A DNA stretch of 64,000 nucleotides from Streptomyces morookaense (lineage in GTDB: Bacteria > Actinomycetota > Actinomycetes > Streptomycetales > Streptomycetaceae): assembly GCF_013030945.1 (NCBI RefSeq), contig NZ_JABBXF010000002.1, positions 1 through 64,000 on the forward strand, written 5' to 3'. The position numbers were made by a program, and so were the translations under genes. The stretch's first letter is position 1. Each line of letters opens with the position of its first letter. Positions 49,136 through 57,508 of this stretch are shown here, in pieces. The notes under the pieces are model-generated. The model ran no database searches and was not told the DNA's origin. It saw only the letters and a program-made list of their open reading frames with translations.

Positions 49136-50491
49136 GTGTCCCTTCCTCTTGCCTCCGCCGCCTCGCCCCGGCTGCCGCACCAGTCCGCTCCCCCCGCCGC
49201 CCCCGTCTGGCCCGCGTCCTTCGCCGAACCGCTCCCGGGCGGCGCCCCGGCGGTCGGAGGCGTCCCGCTCGCCGAACTCGCCGACCGCTTCGGCACCCCC
49301 GCCTACATCGTCGACGAGGGCGAGATCCGGGCCCGCGCCCGCGCCTGGAAGGCGGCCCTGCCCGGCGCCGACGTCGCCTACGCCGGCAAGGCCTTCCTCA
49401 CCCGGGCCATGATCCGCTGGATCGCCGAGGAGGGCCTCCACCTGGACGTCTGCTCGGCCGGCGAACTCGAACTCGCCGCCCACGCGGGCTTCCCCGCCGA
49501 GCGCATCATCCTGCACGGCAACGCCAAGAGCCCCGACGACCTGCGCACCGCCCTGCGCCTGGGCGTGGGACGCATCGTCATCGACAGCACCTGCGAGATC
49601 GCCCGCATCGCCTCCCTCGTGCCCGCGGGCGCACGCCAGCGCGTCCTGGTGCGCGTCGTGCCGGGCGTGACGGCCGGTGCGCACGTGGCCGTGCAGACCG
49701 GGATGGAGGGCCAGAAGTTCGGCCTGCCCGTCGCCGGCGGCGAGGCGGAGGAGGCGGTGGCCCGCATCCTGGGCCAGCCCCGCCTCGAACTCATGGGCCT
49801 GCACTGCCACTTGGGCTCCCAGATCGCCTCGGTCAATCCGTACGTCACCGCCGTGCGCCGCCTGGTGACCCTGCTGGAACGCCTGCGCGACGTGCACGGC
49901 GTGACCTTCCCCGAACTCGACCTCGGCGGCGGCTTCGCCATCGCCTACCGCGACGGCGACCACACCATCGACCCCCGCGCATACGCCGAACGGGTGACGG
50001 CCGAACTCTCCCTCCGCTGCGCCCACGCCGACCTCCCGGTCCCCCGCCTCACGGTCGAGCCCGGCCGCTGGATCGCGGGCCCGGCGGGCGTCGCCCTCTA
50101 CCGCGTCCTGGCCGTCAAGACCACCGGGACCCGCACCTTCGTCGCCGTGGACGGCGGCATGAGCGACAACCCCCGCCCCGCCCTCTACGGCGTCCGCTAC
50201 ACGGTCCGCCTCGTGGGCCGCGCCTCACCGATCCCGGCCCGCACGATGACCGTGGTCGGCCGCCACTGCGAGGCGGGCGACGTCCTTGCGGAGGACGTCC
50301 CGCTCCCGGGCGACATCCGCCCCGGGGACGTCCTGGCGGTCCCGGCGTCGGGTGCGTATCACGTCTCGATGGCCTCGTCCTACAACCTCGTCGGCCGCCC
50401 GCCGGTCGTCGCGGTCACGGACGGCCGCGCCCGGCTCCTGGTCCGCCGGGAGACGCTGGAGGATCTGCGGGGGCGGGACGTGGGGGAGTGA
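49136..50491 (+). CDS. Diaminopimelate decarboxylase-like PLP enzyme
   Basis: This 451-residue fold-type III decarboxylase has the PLP lysine Lys85 in DVAYAGKAFLTR, then CSAGELELAAHAGFP, LHGNAKSPDDL, LGLHCHLGSQ-like MGLHCHLGSQIASV, ELDLGGGFAIAYR, VEPGRWIAGPAGV, DGGMSDNPRPALYG and the partner-chain Cys in GRHCEAGD. It would convert meso-diaminopimelate to lysine, but Streptomyces also have a canonical lysA elsewhere, so this may be a second copy with a special role. GTG start with GAAGGAAG ahead. Confidence 0.9.
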   Translation: MSLPLASAASPRLPHQSAPPAAPVWPASFAEPLPGGAPAVGGVPLAELADRFGTPAYIVDEGEIRARARAWKAALPGADVAYAGKAFLTRAMIRWIAEEGLHLDVCSAGELELAAHAGFPAERIILHGNAKSPDDLRTALRLGVGRIVIDSTCEIARIASLVPAGARQRVLVRVVPGVTAGAHVAVQTGMEGQKFGLPVAGGEAEEAVARILGQPRLELMGLHCHLGSQIASVNPYVTAVRRLVTLLERLRDVHGVTFPELDLGGGFAIAYRDGDHTIDPRAYAERVTAELSLRCAHADLPVPRLTVEPGRWIAGPAGVALYRVLAVKTTGTRTFVAVDGGMSDNPRPALYGVRYTVRLVGRASPIPARTMTVVGRHCEAGDVLAEDVPLPGDIRPGDVLAVPASGAYHVSMASSYNLVGRPPVVAVTDGRARLLVRRETLEDLRGRDVGE

Positions 50492-50604
50492 CAGAGCATG
50501 CACAACCACTCACCCTGCGGGACTGCCATGTCTTGGCGACAAGCGGGTTCCGCAGGGTCTCCCTAGGCTCGTAGACGGACGTACCCGCCGACGGTGGAGC
50601 CCCC

Positions 50605-51210
50605 ATGACCACACCCCGGGACCTGACCATCATCGCCATGGACACGACACCCAGCCGCCCGGTGGAGCGGGGCCGGCTGTCGCTCGCGCTCGCCGGTGCG
50701 GAGTTGCTCGACCTCCTGGCCGCGGAAGCCGCCGCGCTGGACGACGACCGGATCGTTCCCGGCCACACCCCGGCCACGGGCGACCGCCTGCTGGACGAGG
50801 CCGCGGCGGCGCTGATCCGCGAGGCGCCGTATGAGTCCGTGGGCGACTGGCTGTGGCGCAGAGGCCGCGGACTGGCCGTGGCCTACCTCGCCGCGCTGGA
50901 GGCGGACGGGCAGCTCACGCGGCAACGCCCGCACTGGAAGCCGTTCGCCGCCGGCCGCACCACGCTGACGGATTCGCCCGACCGCCGCCTGGCGGAGGAC
51001 CGTTGGGCGGCGGACGAGCCTGTCCTCACCGCCCTGGCCGCGGCCGTAGGGCTCCGCGAAGAGGGCCCGGAGGGCATTCCCGTCCCGGATGACGACACCA
51101 CCGCGACCGTCCTGGCCGCGGTCAACGACGCCCTGCTGGAACTGGAGGCCGCCCGGCAGCGACGGGACATCGAGCAGGCGGCCTACGACAACATCTGGCG
51201 GGGGCAGTGA
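50605..51210 (+). CDS. GPP34 (GOLPH3-like) family protein
   Basis: This 201-residue helical protein fits the actinobacterial GPP34 family, related to eukaryotic GOLPH3/Vps74: LSLALAGAELLDLLAAEAAA, LDEAAAALIREAPYESVGDW, LWRRGRGLAVAYLAALEADG and RLAEDRWAADEPVLTALAAA. GOLPH3 binds phosphoinositides; what the bacterial proteins bind is unknown. GGTGGAG precedes the ATG by ~6 bases. It lies alone, convergent with an MFS exporter. Confidence 0.85.
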   Translation: MTTPRDLTIIAMDTTPSRPVERGRLSLALAGAELLDLLAAEAAALDDDRIVPGHTPATGDRLLDEAAAALIREAPYESVGDWLWRRGRGLAVAYLAALEADGQLTRQRPHWKPFAAGRTTLTDSPDRRLAEDRWAADEPVLTALAAAVGLREEGPEGIPVPDDDTTATVLAAVNDALLELEAARQRRDIEQAAYDNIWRGQ

Positions 51211-51245
51211 GGTTGCGGACGCTTCCGCCAGCCCAAATCCTCCGT

Positions 51246-52439
51246 TCAGGCCGCCTGCGGTGAGGATGTGGGCTGCCGGAGCGGGGAGTTCCGCAGCACC
51301 ACCGCACCACCCGCCGCCAGCGCGCCCAGCACCAGGCACCCCGCCCAGACCGGCGCGGCGCCGAAACGGGAGAAGGTCCAGCCGCCCGCCAGCGGTGCGG
51401 CAACTGCGGCCAGGGCCCAGGTCATTGCGTACAAGCCTTGGTACCGGCCCTGAAGGCCCGGCGGGGCGAGCCGCGATACGACGGCGTTGCTCGTCGGCAT
51501 CGCGATGGCCTCGCCCAGCGTCCATACCGCGACGGACACGGCGAACGCCGCAGCACTGTGATCGAACGCGGTCGACGCCATGCCCGCGCCGAGCAGCAGC
51601 GCGCCCGCCGCCAGCAGCCGGGCGTCGTCGCAGCGGTCGGCCAGGCGTGCCACCAGCGGCTGGAACACCACGATGACGGCCCCGTTGACGGCGCTGACCA
51701 GTCCGTACACCGCGGGCGACAGCCCGGCCGCGCGCATGGCGAGCGGCTGGGTCACCTGGTACTGCGTGTAGACGAGGACCATGGCGAAGACGGCCGGCAG
51801 AAGGGTGAGCAGGGCGCGGTCGCGGAGGGCGTGCAGCAGACCTGCCCCGGAAGTCGGCTCCGCCGTACCGGCGTTGGCGGTCCGCACCTCCGGGACGCGC
51901 CAGGCGATCAGGACCGCGCACAGCGCCGTCGTCAGCGCGTCCCCGGCGAACAGCCACCGGTAGTCGTGCCCGGCCAGCAGCCCCGCCAGGACCGGGGCCG
52001 CGGCGAAGCCGAGGTTCACCGCCCAGTAGTGGAGGGCGTAGGCGCGCTTCCGGTCCGGTTCCGGCACCACGTCGGCGACGAGGGCGGAGAGGACCGGCGC
52101 GGCGCCGTAGGACGTGAAGCCGAGGATGAAGGCGAGCACCGCGATCGAGCCGAATCCGTCGGCGAGGCCGACCGCCAATGTCGTGGCCGCGGCGGCCAGT
52201 TGTGACACCAGCAGGGTCGGGCGCCGGCCGAAACGGTCCGCGGCCGCCCCGGCCGCCACGGTCGAGGCGACGCCTCCGGCCCCGTAGAGCGTGGCGACCA
52301 GGCCGACCTGTGCCGGGCCGAACCCCTGCCGGCCGGTGAGGTAGTAGGCGAAGAACGGGACCACGAAGGCACCGGCGTGATTGATCAGACTGCCGGTCCA
52401 CACCCACCAGTACGCTGCGGGAAAGCGCCCCCGCCCCAT
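51246..52439 (-). CDS. MFS efflux transporter
   Basis: This 397-residue protein has 12 transmembrane helices. MFS motifs are seen in AAADRFGRRPTLL (loop 2-3) and in YAGGVASTVAAG-like YGAGGVASTVAAG; LHYWAVNLGFAAAPVLAGLL, WTLGEAIAMPTSNAVVSRLA and GRYQGLYAMTWALAAVAAPL follow drug-efflux members of the MdtH/YfcJ kind. It ends close to the GPP34 gene and runs in the same direction as two small membrane protein genes upstream, although the 22-base gap may not link them. Confidence 0.87.
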   Translation of the reverse strand: MGRGRFPAAYWWVWTGSLINHAGAFVVPFFAYYLTGRQGFGPAQVGLVATLYGAGGVASTVAAGAAADRFGRRPTLLVSQLAAAATTLAVGLADGFGSIAVLAFILGFTSYGAAPVLSALVADVVPEPDRKRAYALHYWAVNLGFAAAPVLAGLLAGHDYRWLFAGDALTTALCAVLIAWRVPEVRTANAGTAEPTSGAGLLHALRDRALLTLLPAVFAMVLVYTQYQVTQPLAMRAAGLSPAVYGLVSAVNGAVIVVFQPLVARLADRCDDARLLAAGALLLGAGMASTAFDHSAAAFAVSVAVWTLGEAIAMPTSNAVVSRLAPPGLQGRYQGLYAMTWALAAVAAPLAGGWTFSRFGAAPVWAGCLVLGALAAGGAVVLRNSPLRQPTSSPQAA

Positions 52440-52461
52440 CCGTCCACCCCCGTCATCGCCG

Positions 52462-52614
52462 TCATCGCCGTCGCGAACGGCCTACTGTCCGCCAGACCAC
52501 GGCGATCCCCAGCGTGAGGACGACCGTGGCCACCAGCACGATCATGCCCTTGATGATGTGGTCCAGGATCAACTCGCGGACAAGAGTGGTCGATTCCATA
52601 GCAGCGGAAGTCAT
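52462..52614 (-). CDS. Small membrane protein (50 residues)
   Basis: This 50-residue protein has a short polar N-terminus (MTSAAMESTT), an amphipathic ELILDHIIKG turn, one transmembrane helix (MIVLVATVVLTLGIAVVW) and a basic tail (RTVGRSRRR). ATG overlaps the stop of the 65-residue membrane protein gene (ATGA), so the two are made together. I recognise no family. With the upstream partner it is under the apparent control of the TetR double operator. Confidence 0.7.
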   Translation of the reverse strand: MTSAAMESTTLVRELILDHIIKGMIVLVATVVLTLGIAVVWRTVGRSRRR

Positions 52615-52808
52615 CGCCGGTCACCCAAGCGCCGTGCCGCCGAACGCATCGCGGCCCGCACCGCCGGGTCCGCGTGCCGGCGCACCTGGTCGAGCCGGCC
52701 CCTGCGCTTCAGGGTCAGCGCCACGGCGAAGACCACCAGGGCCAGCACCACGATGCCGCCCGCCACCAGACCGAACCTGATCAGCATGAAGTCGAGGTAC
52801 CTCTGCAC
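52611..52808 (-). CDS. Small membrane protein (65 residues)
   Basis: This 65-residue protein has an N-terminal transmembrane helix (FGLVAGGIVVLALVVFAVAL) followed by a basic, helical tail (KRRGRLDQVRRHADPAVRAA). GGGAGG lies just ahead of the GTG. The gene is divergent from a TetR-family regulator, and both share an intergenic region with two TTATCACG operators. It probably acts with the 50-residue protein as a two-part membrane factor; function unknown. Confidence 0.75.
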   Translation of the reverse strand: MQRYLDFMLIRFGLVAGGIVVLALVVFAVALTLKRRGRLDQVRRHADPAVRAAMRSAARRLGDRR

Positions 52809-52829
52809 GGGGCCTCCCGGGACATTTAT

Positions 52830-52873
52830 TTATCACGGTCGTGATGCCAAATAAATTATCACGCCCGTGATAA
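52830..52873. promoter_or_regulatory. Two TetR-type operators in the divergent promoter
   Basis: TTATCACGCCCGTGATAA (52856-52873) is a perfect 18-bp palindrome. TTATCACGGTCGTGATGC (52830-52847) is a second, slightly degenerate copy, 26 bp away. They lie between the tetR start (52884) and the small membrane protein genes and should control both directions. Confidence 0.85.
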
Positions 52874-52883
52874 AAAAGAAGGC

Positions 52884-53507
52884 ATGCCCAAGCTCGTGGA
52901 CCCCGACGCCCGCCGCCGCGACGTCGTCGACGCCCTCTTCCGCGTCGTCGTACGGGACGGCCTGCAACGGGCATCACTGCGCGCCGTCGCCGACGAGGCC
53001 GGCCTCAACATCGGTTCTGTGCGGCACTACTTCGCCAACCAGCAGGAGTTGATGGACTTCGCCATGCAGGCGATGCTCGACCGCCTCGACGAGCGGCTCC
53101 GCGGACACACCGAGCGCATCGGGAACCTCGGCGACCACCCGCGCGACGAGCAACTCCGCCTCGCCGCCGGGTTCCTGGCCGAACTGCTCCCCCTCGACGA
53201 GCGCCGCCGCGCCGAAGTCACCGTCTTCCTCGACTTCAACGCGGCGGCCCGCACCGACCCCGCCTTCGCCGCCCTCGCACACCGCACCGCCACCGACACA
53301 CGACGGCTCGCCCGCCGGGTCCTGACCCGGCTCGACGAAACCGGCACCCTGCGGCCCGGCCGCGACCTGGCATTCGAGACCGAGCGCCTGACCGCCCTCC
53401 TGGACGGCCTCGGCCTCGGTGCCGTCCTGCACCCGGACGTTCTCGACGCGCAGACCTGCGCCGGGGTGCTGCGCGCCCATCTCGACGATCTGTGCGGGGA
53501 CGGGTAG
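52884..53507 (+). CDS. TetR-family regulator
   Basis: This 207-residue protein has the TetR helix-turn-helix at residues ~8-55 (RRDVVDALFRVVVRDGLQRA, LRAVADEAGLNIGSVRHYF, ANQQELMDFAMQAML) and a helical ligand domain ending ERLTALLDGLGLGAVLHPD, as in the TetR_C_6/BetI-like group. It should bind the two palindromes just upstream and repress itself and the divergent small membrane protein genes. The inducer is unknown. Confidence 0.9.
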   Translation: MPKLVDPDARRRDVVDALFRVVVRDGLQRASLRAVADEAGLNIGSVRHYFANQQELMDFAMQAMLDRLDERLRGHTERIGNLGDHPRDEQLRLAAGFLAELLPLDERRRAEVTVFLDFNAAARTDPAFAALAHRTATDTRRLARRVLTRLDETGTLRPGRDLAFETERLTALLDGLGLGAVLHPDVLDAQTCAGVLRAHLDDLCGDG

Positions 53508-53532
53508 CGCACGTCCCCCCGGCGGGCACCGC

Positions 53533-54351
53533 CTAGGACCACCGCCCGGTGAACAGGTTGCGCACCCGGCGCCGGGCCCGCCGGCCCGCCGCATAGCCGT
53601 CGTCGTCCGAGTCGTCGGTGTCGTCGTCCGGCTCGTGCAGCACCGTCCAGCTGACGGCCGAGACCGCCGGCTCCAGCGACAGCCGGCTGACGGCCTCCTC
53701 CAGGAGGCTGTCGTCGCGGCGCTCGGTGGTGAGCTCCGCCGAGACGATCACCTTGCCCGCCGCCTCCGCGTCCTGGCTGCGCACCGAGCGCAGCAGGAAG
53801 CCGGGCCGGGCGACGGCCTGCACGACGAGGGAGCGCACATGTGCCTCCTCCGGCTCGGTGCAGACCACCTCGAAGTGGTAGTCGGTGGCCACCTCGGCCC
53901 CGGCCCCGCCCCGCGTCCCGCGGTCCAGGCCGCGCGCGAGCGGCCGCAGCAGGGTGTTGGCGCCGACCACGCCCAGCGTGCCCAGCCCCGCTACCACGTA
54001 CAGCCCGGTCCCGGCGAGGGCGCCGACCGCGGCCGAACACCACAGCGTGGCCGCCGTGTTCAGGCCTCGCACGCTCAGCCCGTCACGCATGATGACGCCC
54101 GCGCCGAGGAAACCGATGCCGGAGACGATCTGTGCGGCGACGCGCGAGCCGTCGTATCCCGCCGTGCTCGTCGCCGCCACGAAGCCGTACTGCGAGAGCA
54201 GGACGAACAGGGCGGACCCGGCCGCGACGAGCGCGTTGGTGCGCAGACCCGCCATGCGGGCCCGCCACTGGCGCTCCAGGCCGATGACGGCGCCGAAGCC
54301 GAGACCGGCTCCGATGTTGGCCGCCATGTGCCATTCGTTCACCACGACCAT
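53533..54351 (-). CDS. mgtC: MgtC/SapB family protein
   Basis: This 272-residue protein has the MgtC membrane domain (GAGLGFGAVIGLERQWRARM, GLRTNALVAAGSALFVLLS, VSGIGFLGAGVIMRDGLSVR, GLNTAATLWCSAAVGALAG) over residues ~5-140, and a C-terminal ACT-like domain (DYHFEVVCTEPEEAHVRSLV). MgtC helps cells live at low Mg2+. An acidic stretch (EPDDDTDDSDDDGY) follows, then a basic end. GAGGGTGG precedes the ATG. It lies 48 bases after mgtA on the same strand and likely responds to Mg2+ with it. Confidence 0.92.
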   Translation of the reverse strand: MVVVNEWHMAANIGAGLGFGAVIGLERQWRARMAGLRTNALVAAGSALFVLLSQYGFVAATSTAGYDGSRVAAQIVSGIGFLGAGVIMRDGLSVRGLNTAATLWCSAAVGALAGTGLYVVAGLGTLGVVGANTLLRPLARGLDRGTRGGAGAEVATDYHFEVVCTEPEEAHVRSLVVQAVARPGFLLRSVRSQDAEAAGKVIVSAELTTERRDDSLLEEAVSRLSLEPAVSAVSWTVLHEPDDDTDDSDDDGYAAGRRARRRVRNLFTGRWS

Positions 54352-54399
54352 GATCCACCCTCTTCTTTCCTCGTTCTCGCCCTGATCTCTATCGGCTCA

Positions 54400-57147
54400 T
54401 CACAGCCAGCTGTTGAACCGGCGGATGTACCACGTCTTAACGCCCTGTGTCAGCAGGCAGTACGCCAGCAGGGTCCCGGCCAGCCAGGGGAAGTAGCTCA
54501 TCGGCAGGGCCTGCATGCCGAGTGCCGTCGCGATCGGCGAGAACGGCAGCAGCACGCCGACGGCCATCACCAGCGCGGTCATCAGCAGCACGGGCGCGGT
54601 GGCACGCGACTGCAGGAACGGGACCTTCCGGGTCCGGAGCATATGCACGACCAGCGTCTGCGTCAGCAGGCCTTCCACGAACCAGCCGGACTGGAAGAGC
54701 GACTGGTGCGCCTCGCTGTCGGCCCCGAACACGTGCCACATCAGCAGGAAGGTGGTGATGTCGAAGACGGAACTGGTCGGTCCCATGACGAGCATGAAGC
54801 GGCCGATGCCCTTGGCGTCCCACGTGCGGGGCTTGCGCAGGTACTCCTTGTCCATCCGGTCCCAGGGGGTGGCCAGCTGCGAGATGTCGTACGCGAGGTT
54901 CTGCACGAGCAGCTGCATGGCCAGCATCGGCTGGAACGGGATGAAGGCGGAGGCCACCAGCACCGAGAAGACGTTCCCGAAGTTCGAGGAGGCCGTCATC
55001 TTGATGTACTTGATGGTGTTGCCGAAGGTCTGGCGCCCCTGCAGCACGCCCTGCTCCAGGACGGTGAGGTCCTTCTCCAGCAGGATGATGTCCGCGGACT
55101 CCTTGGCGATGTCGACGGCCGTGTCGACGGAGATGCCGACGTCGGACTCGCGCAGCGCCGCCGCGTCGTTGATGCCGTCGCCGAGGAAGCCGACCGTGTG
55201 GCCCTCGGCCTGCAGGGCGCGCACGATGCGGGCCTTCTGCACGGGGTTCGTCTTGGCGAACACCGTGGTACCGCGGACCAGTCGGCGCAGGGCGGCGTCG
55301 TCCAGGGTGTCGATCACCGATCCGGTCACGACCTCGCCGACGTCGATGCCGACGTCCGCGCAGACGCGGGCGGCGACGAGCTCGTTGTCGCCGGTGACGA
55401 CCTTGACGGCCACGCCGTTGTCGGCCAGCGCGCGCAGCGCCTCGGCGGCGTCCTGCTTCGGCGGGTCGAGGAAGGCGAGGAAGCCGATGAGCGTCAGCCC
55501 GGCCTCGTCCGCGACGGTGTACGTCTCGCACTCGGCGGGGAGCGTGCGGGTGGCGACGGCCAGCACGCGCAGGCCCTGCCGGTTGTGGTCCTCGGCGGTG
55601 CGGGTGACCGTGCGGCGCAGCTCGTCGGTGAGTGCGATCTGCTTGCCGTCGTCGGTCATGTGGGTGCACAGCGCGAGGACTTCCTCGACGGCGCCCTTGG
55701 TGATGATCACGTGCTCGGCGGCGGGCCCGGTGAGGTCGTTGCGGCTGAGGACCACGGACATCCGCCGGCGGGCGAAGTCGAAGGGGATCTCGTCGACCAT
55801 CGTGAACCGTGCGTCGACGACAACCTCCTCGGCTTCGAGCACGCGGTCGATGACCGCCTGGTCCATCAGGTTGCGCAGCCCGGTCTGGAAGTGGCTGTTG
55901 AGGTAGGCGTACTCCAGGACCTCCGTGTCCTCCCGGCCGTGGACGTCCAGGTAGCGGTCGAGGACGATGCGGTCCTCGGTGAGCGTGCCGGTCTTGTCCG
56001 TGCAGAGCACGTCCATGGCACCGAGGTTCTGGATGGCGTTGAGGCGCTTGACGACGACCTTGCGCCGGGCCATGGCGACGGCGCCGCGCGCGAGGTTGGT
56101 GGTGACGACCATCGGCAGCATCTCGGGCGTGAGCCCGACCGCGACGGCGACCGCGAAGGTGAAGGCCTCGGCCCAGTCGCCCTTGGTGAAGCCGTTGATG
56201 GCGAGGACGACGGGGACCATGACGAGCATGAAGCGGATCAGCAGGAAGCTGACCTTCTTCACTCCCGTGTCGAAGCTGGTCTGCGGACGCTCGCCGGCGA
56301 GCGAGCCGGCCATCGAGCCGAAGTACGTGTCCGCGCCGGTGGCGACGACGACGCCGGTGGCGGTGCCGGAGGTGACCGACGTGCCCATCAGGCACAGGTT
56401 GTCGGCCTCGACGGGGTCGGTGGTGGCGTGCTGGCCGTAGTCGCGGGAGCGAGTGTCGGCCTTGGCGACCGGGAGGGACTCGCCGGACAGTGCGGCCTGG
56501 CCGACCATGAGGTCCTTGGCCGTGAGCAGCCGCAGGTCGGCCGGTACGAGGTCGCCTGCGGCGAGGCGCACGAGGTCGCCGGGGACGACCTGCTCCATCG
56601 GGACCTCGACGGTCAGCGGCTCGGTGCCGCGGCCGGGGCGGCGCTGCACGGCGGTGGTCGTGGTGACCAGCGCTCGCAGGGCGGCGGCGGAGCGGCCCGA
56701 GCGGTACTCCTGCCAGAACCGCAGCAGCCCGCTGACCAGCACCATCGTCGCGAGGATGGCGATGCCCGGGTCGAAGGGCTCCTCGTCGGCGACCTGCAGC
56801 CACTGCCAGAGCATGACGGCGTCCAGGGCGACGAGGACGAGGATGAAGGGGTTCCAGAAGGCCTTGGCCAGCTGGACGAGGAAGTGCGGGGCGCGCTCCT
56901 GGGCGACGGCGTTGAGGCCGAAGCGCTCCAGGCGCTCGGCGGCCTCCTCCTGCCGGAGGCCGTGCGTGGTGGCATCGGTGTCGCGCAGCACCTGCGGTGC
57001 GGGCATGGCGCTGAAGCGCACGAGGCGCTCCCCGACGGCACGGGTACGCGCCTCCAGCTCCGCGGCCCGGCGGTCACGGCGCCCCGTCCGCGACGAAGAG
57101 GGGCCCGGCGGTGCGAGCTTCTGGGGGGTGAGGACGGTGTTGGTCAT
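54400..57147 (-). CDS. mgtA: Magnesium-translocating P-type ATPase
   Basis: This 915-residue P3B-type ATPase imports Mg2+. The phosphorylation motif DKTGTLTED has Asp384; TSGTATGVVVATG (actuator side with ALSGESLPV), GLTPEMLPM, and GDGINDAAALRESDVGISVD (hinge) are intact. Ten transmembrane helices fit MgtA/MgtB, and QNLAYDISQLATPWDRMD is typical. ATG 57147 follows GAGAGG by ~8 bases; an upstream in-frame ATG would start inside the leader. Some 300 bases of leader carry a short ORF and terminator. mgtC follows. Confidence 0.95.
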   Translation of the reverse strand: MTNTVLTPQKLAPPGPSSSRTGRRDRRAAELEARTRAVGERLVRFSAMPAPQVLRDTDATTHGLRQEEAAERLERFGLNAVAQERAPHFLVQLAKAFWNPFILVLVALDAVMLWQWLQVADEEPFDPGIAILATMVLVSGLLRFWQEYRSGRSAAALRALVTTTTAVQRRPGRGTEPLTVEVPMEQVVPGDLVRLAAGDLVPADLRLLTAKDLMVGQAALSGESLPVAKADTRSRDYGQHATTDPVEADNLCLMGTSVTSGTATGVVVATGADTYFGSMAGSLAGERPQTSFDTGVKKVSFLLIRFMLVMVPVVLAINGFTKGDWAEAFTFAVAVAVGLTPEMLPMVVTTNLARGAVAMARRKVVVKRLNAIQNLGAMDVLCTDKTGTLTEDRIVLDRYLDVHGREDTEVLEYAYLNSHFQTGLRNLMDQAVIDRVLEAEEVVVDARFTMVDEIPFDFARRRMSVVLSRNDLTGPAAEHVIITKGAVEEVLALCTHMTDDGKQIALTDELRRTVTRTAEDHNRQGLRVLAVATRTLPAECETYTVADEAGLTLIGFLAFLDPPKQDAAEALRALADNGVAVKVVTGDNELVAARVCADVGIDVGEVVTGSVIDTLDDAALRRLVRGTTVFAKTNPVQKARIVRALQAEGHTVGFLGDGINDAAALRESDVGISVDTAVDIAKESADIILLEKDLTVLEQGVLQGRQTFGNTIKYIKMTASSNFGNVFSVLVASAFIPFQPMLAMQLLVQNLAYDISQLATPWDRMDKEYLRKPRTWDAKGIGRFMLVMGPTSSVFDITTFLLMWHVFGADSEAHQSLFQSGWFVEGLLTQTLVVHMLRTRKVPFLQSRATAPVLLMTALVMAVGVLLPFSPIATALGMQALPMSYFPWLAGTLLAYCLLTQGVKTWYIRRFNSWL

Positions 57148-57216
57148 GGCAGAACCTCTCTCCGGGCATGACGGCATGGCGAAGCGGTGCCGTTGCACGG
57201 ACAGCGAGCGGAGATG

Positions 57217-57303
57217 TGAGCAGGCCGGAAGTCCTGGCAGGGGCAGGACGAAGTGCCCCTGGGCAGCCCGGTCACGGGGGAAAAACGGCCTGAGCAGGCC
57301 GGA
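57217..57303 (-). promoter_or_regulatory. mgtA leader terminator and competing hairpins (candidate attenuator)
   Basis: In the transcript CGGCCUG-CU-CAGGCCG (57286-57301) followed by five U (57281-57285) is an intrinsic terminator about 134 bases before mgtA. TCCGGCCTGCTCA occurs there and again at 57217-57229, so the downstream copy can pair with the terminator's 3' arm. A second hairpin (8-bp stem, 57238-57245 with 57254-57261) lies between. This is the arrangement of a leader that chooses between termination and readthrough. Confidence 0.65.
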
Positions 57304-57359
57304 GGGGAAGGGGAATTGCGCGCGACAGCGCCGGAATTCAGAAGACGATCAGCAAGTGA

Positions 57360-57413
57360 TCAGAAAGAAGGCGCGCTGCAGCGAGGACTTCCCTCGGGAC
57401 TCCGACTGGTCAT
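57360..57413 (-). CDS. mgtA leader peptide (17 residues)
   Basis: A 17-codon ORF, MTSRSPEGSPRCSAPSF, opens with the strongest ribosome site nearby (GAGGAGG, 57422-57428, 9 bases before ATG). It lies ~60 bases upstream of the intrinsic terminator and 213 bases before mgtA. Salmonella mgtA has a similar Pro-rich leader, MgtL, that senses translation; three of the 17 codons here are proline. An in-frame GTG 9 bases upstream could add three residues. No M-box is recognised. Expression is inferred. Confidence 0.6.
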   Translation of the reverse strand: MTSRSPEGSPRCSAPSF

Positions 57414-57452
57414 CCCGATCACCTCCTCGCTCGTACGGACAGCGTCGGTGCC

Positions 57453-57481
57453 CAGCATGCCACAGGTATGAGCAGCGTCAA
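57453..57481 (-). promoter_or_regulatory. Candidate mgtA promoter
   Basis: TTGACG (57476-57481) and ATGCTG (57453-57458) on the minus strand are separated by 17 bases; transcription would start near 57446, so the leader is about 300 bases. The divergent cutA gene begins 28 bases away, so the two promoters overlap or abut. Confidence 0.5.
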
Positions 57482-57508
57482 CCGGCCCTTCGGCCTACTC
57501 TCGTCCCC

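Noticed and set aside
53419..57171. A 1,250-residue plus-strand open frame opposite mgtC and mgtA.
   Set aside because: His/Asp/Gly-rich shadow translation; mgtC and mgtA on the minus strand carry all family motifs.
57148..57446. The mgtA leader as an M-box (ykoK) riboswitch.
   Set aside because: I could not find the conserved M-box core sequences; the leader-peptide and terminator arrangement explains the region better.
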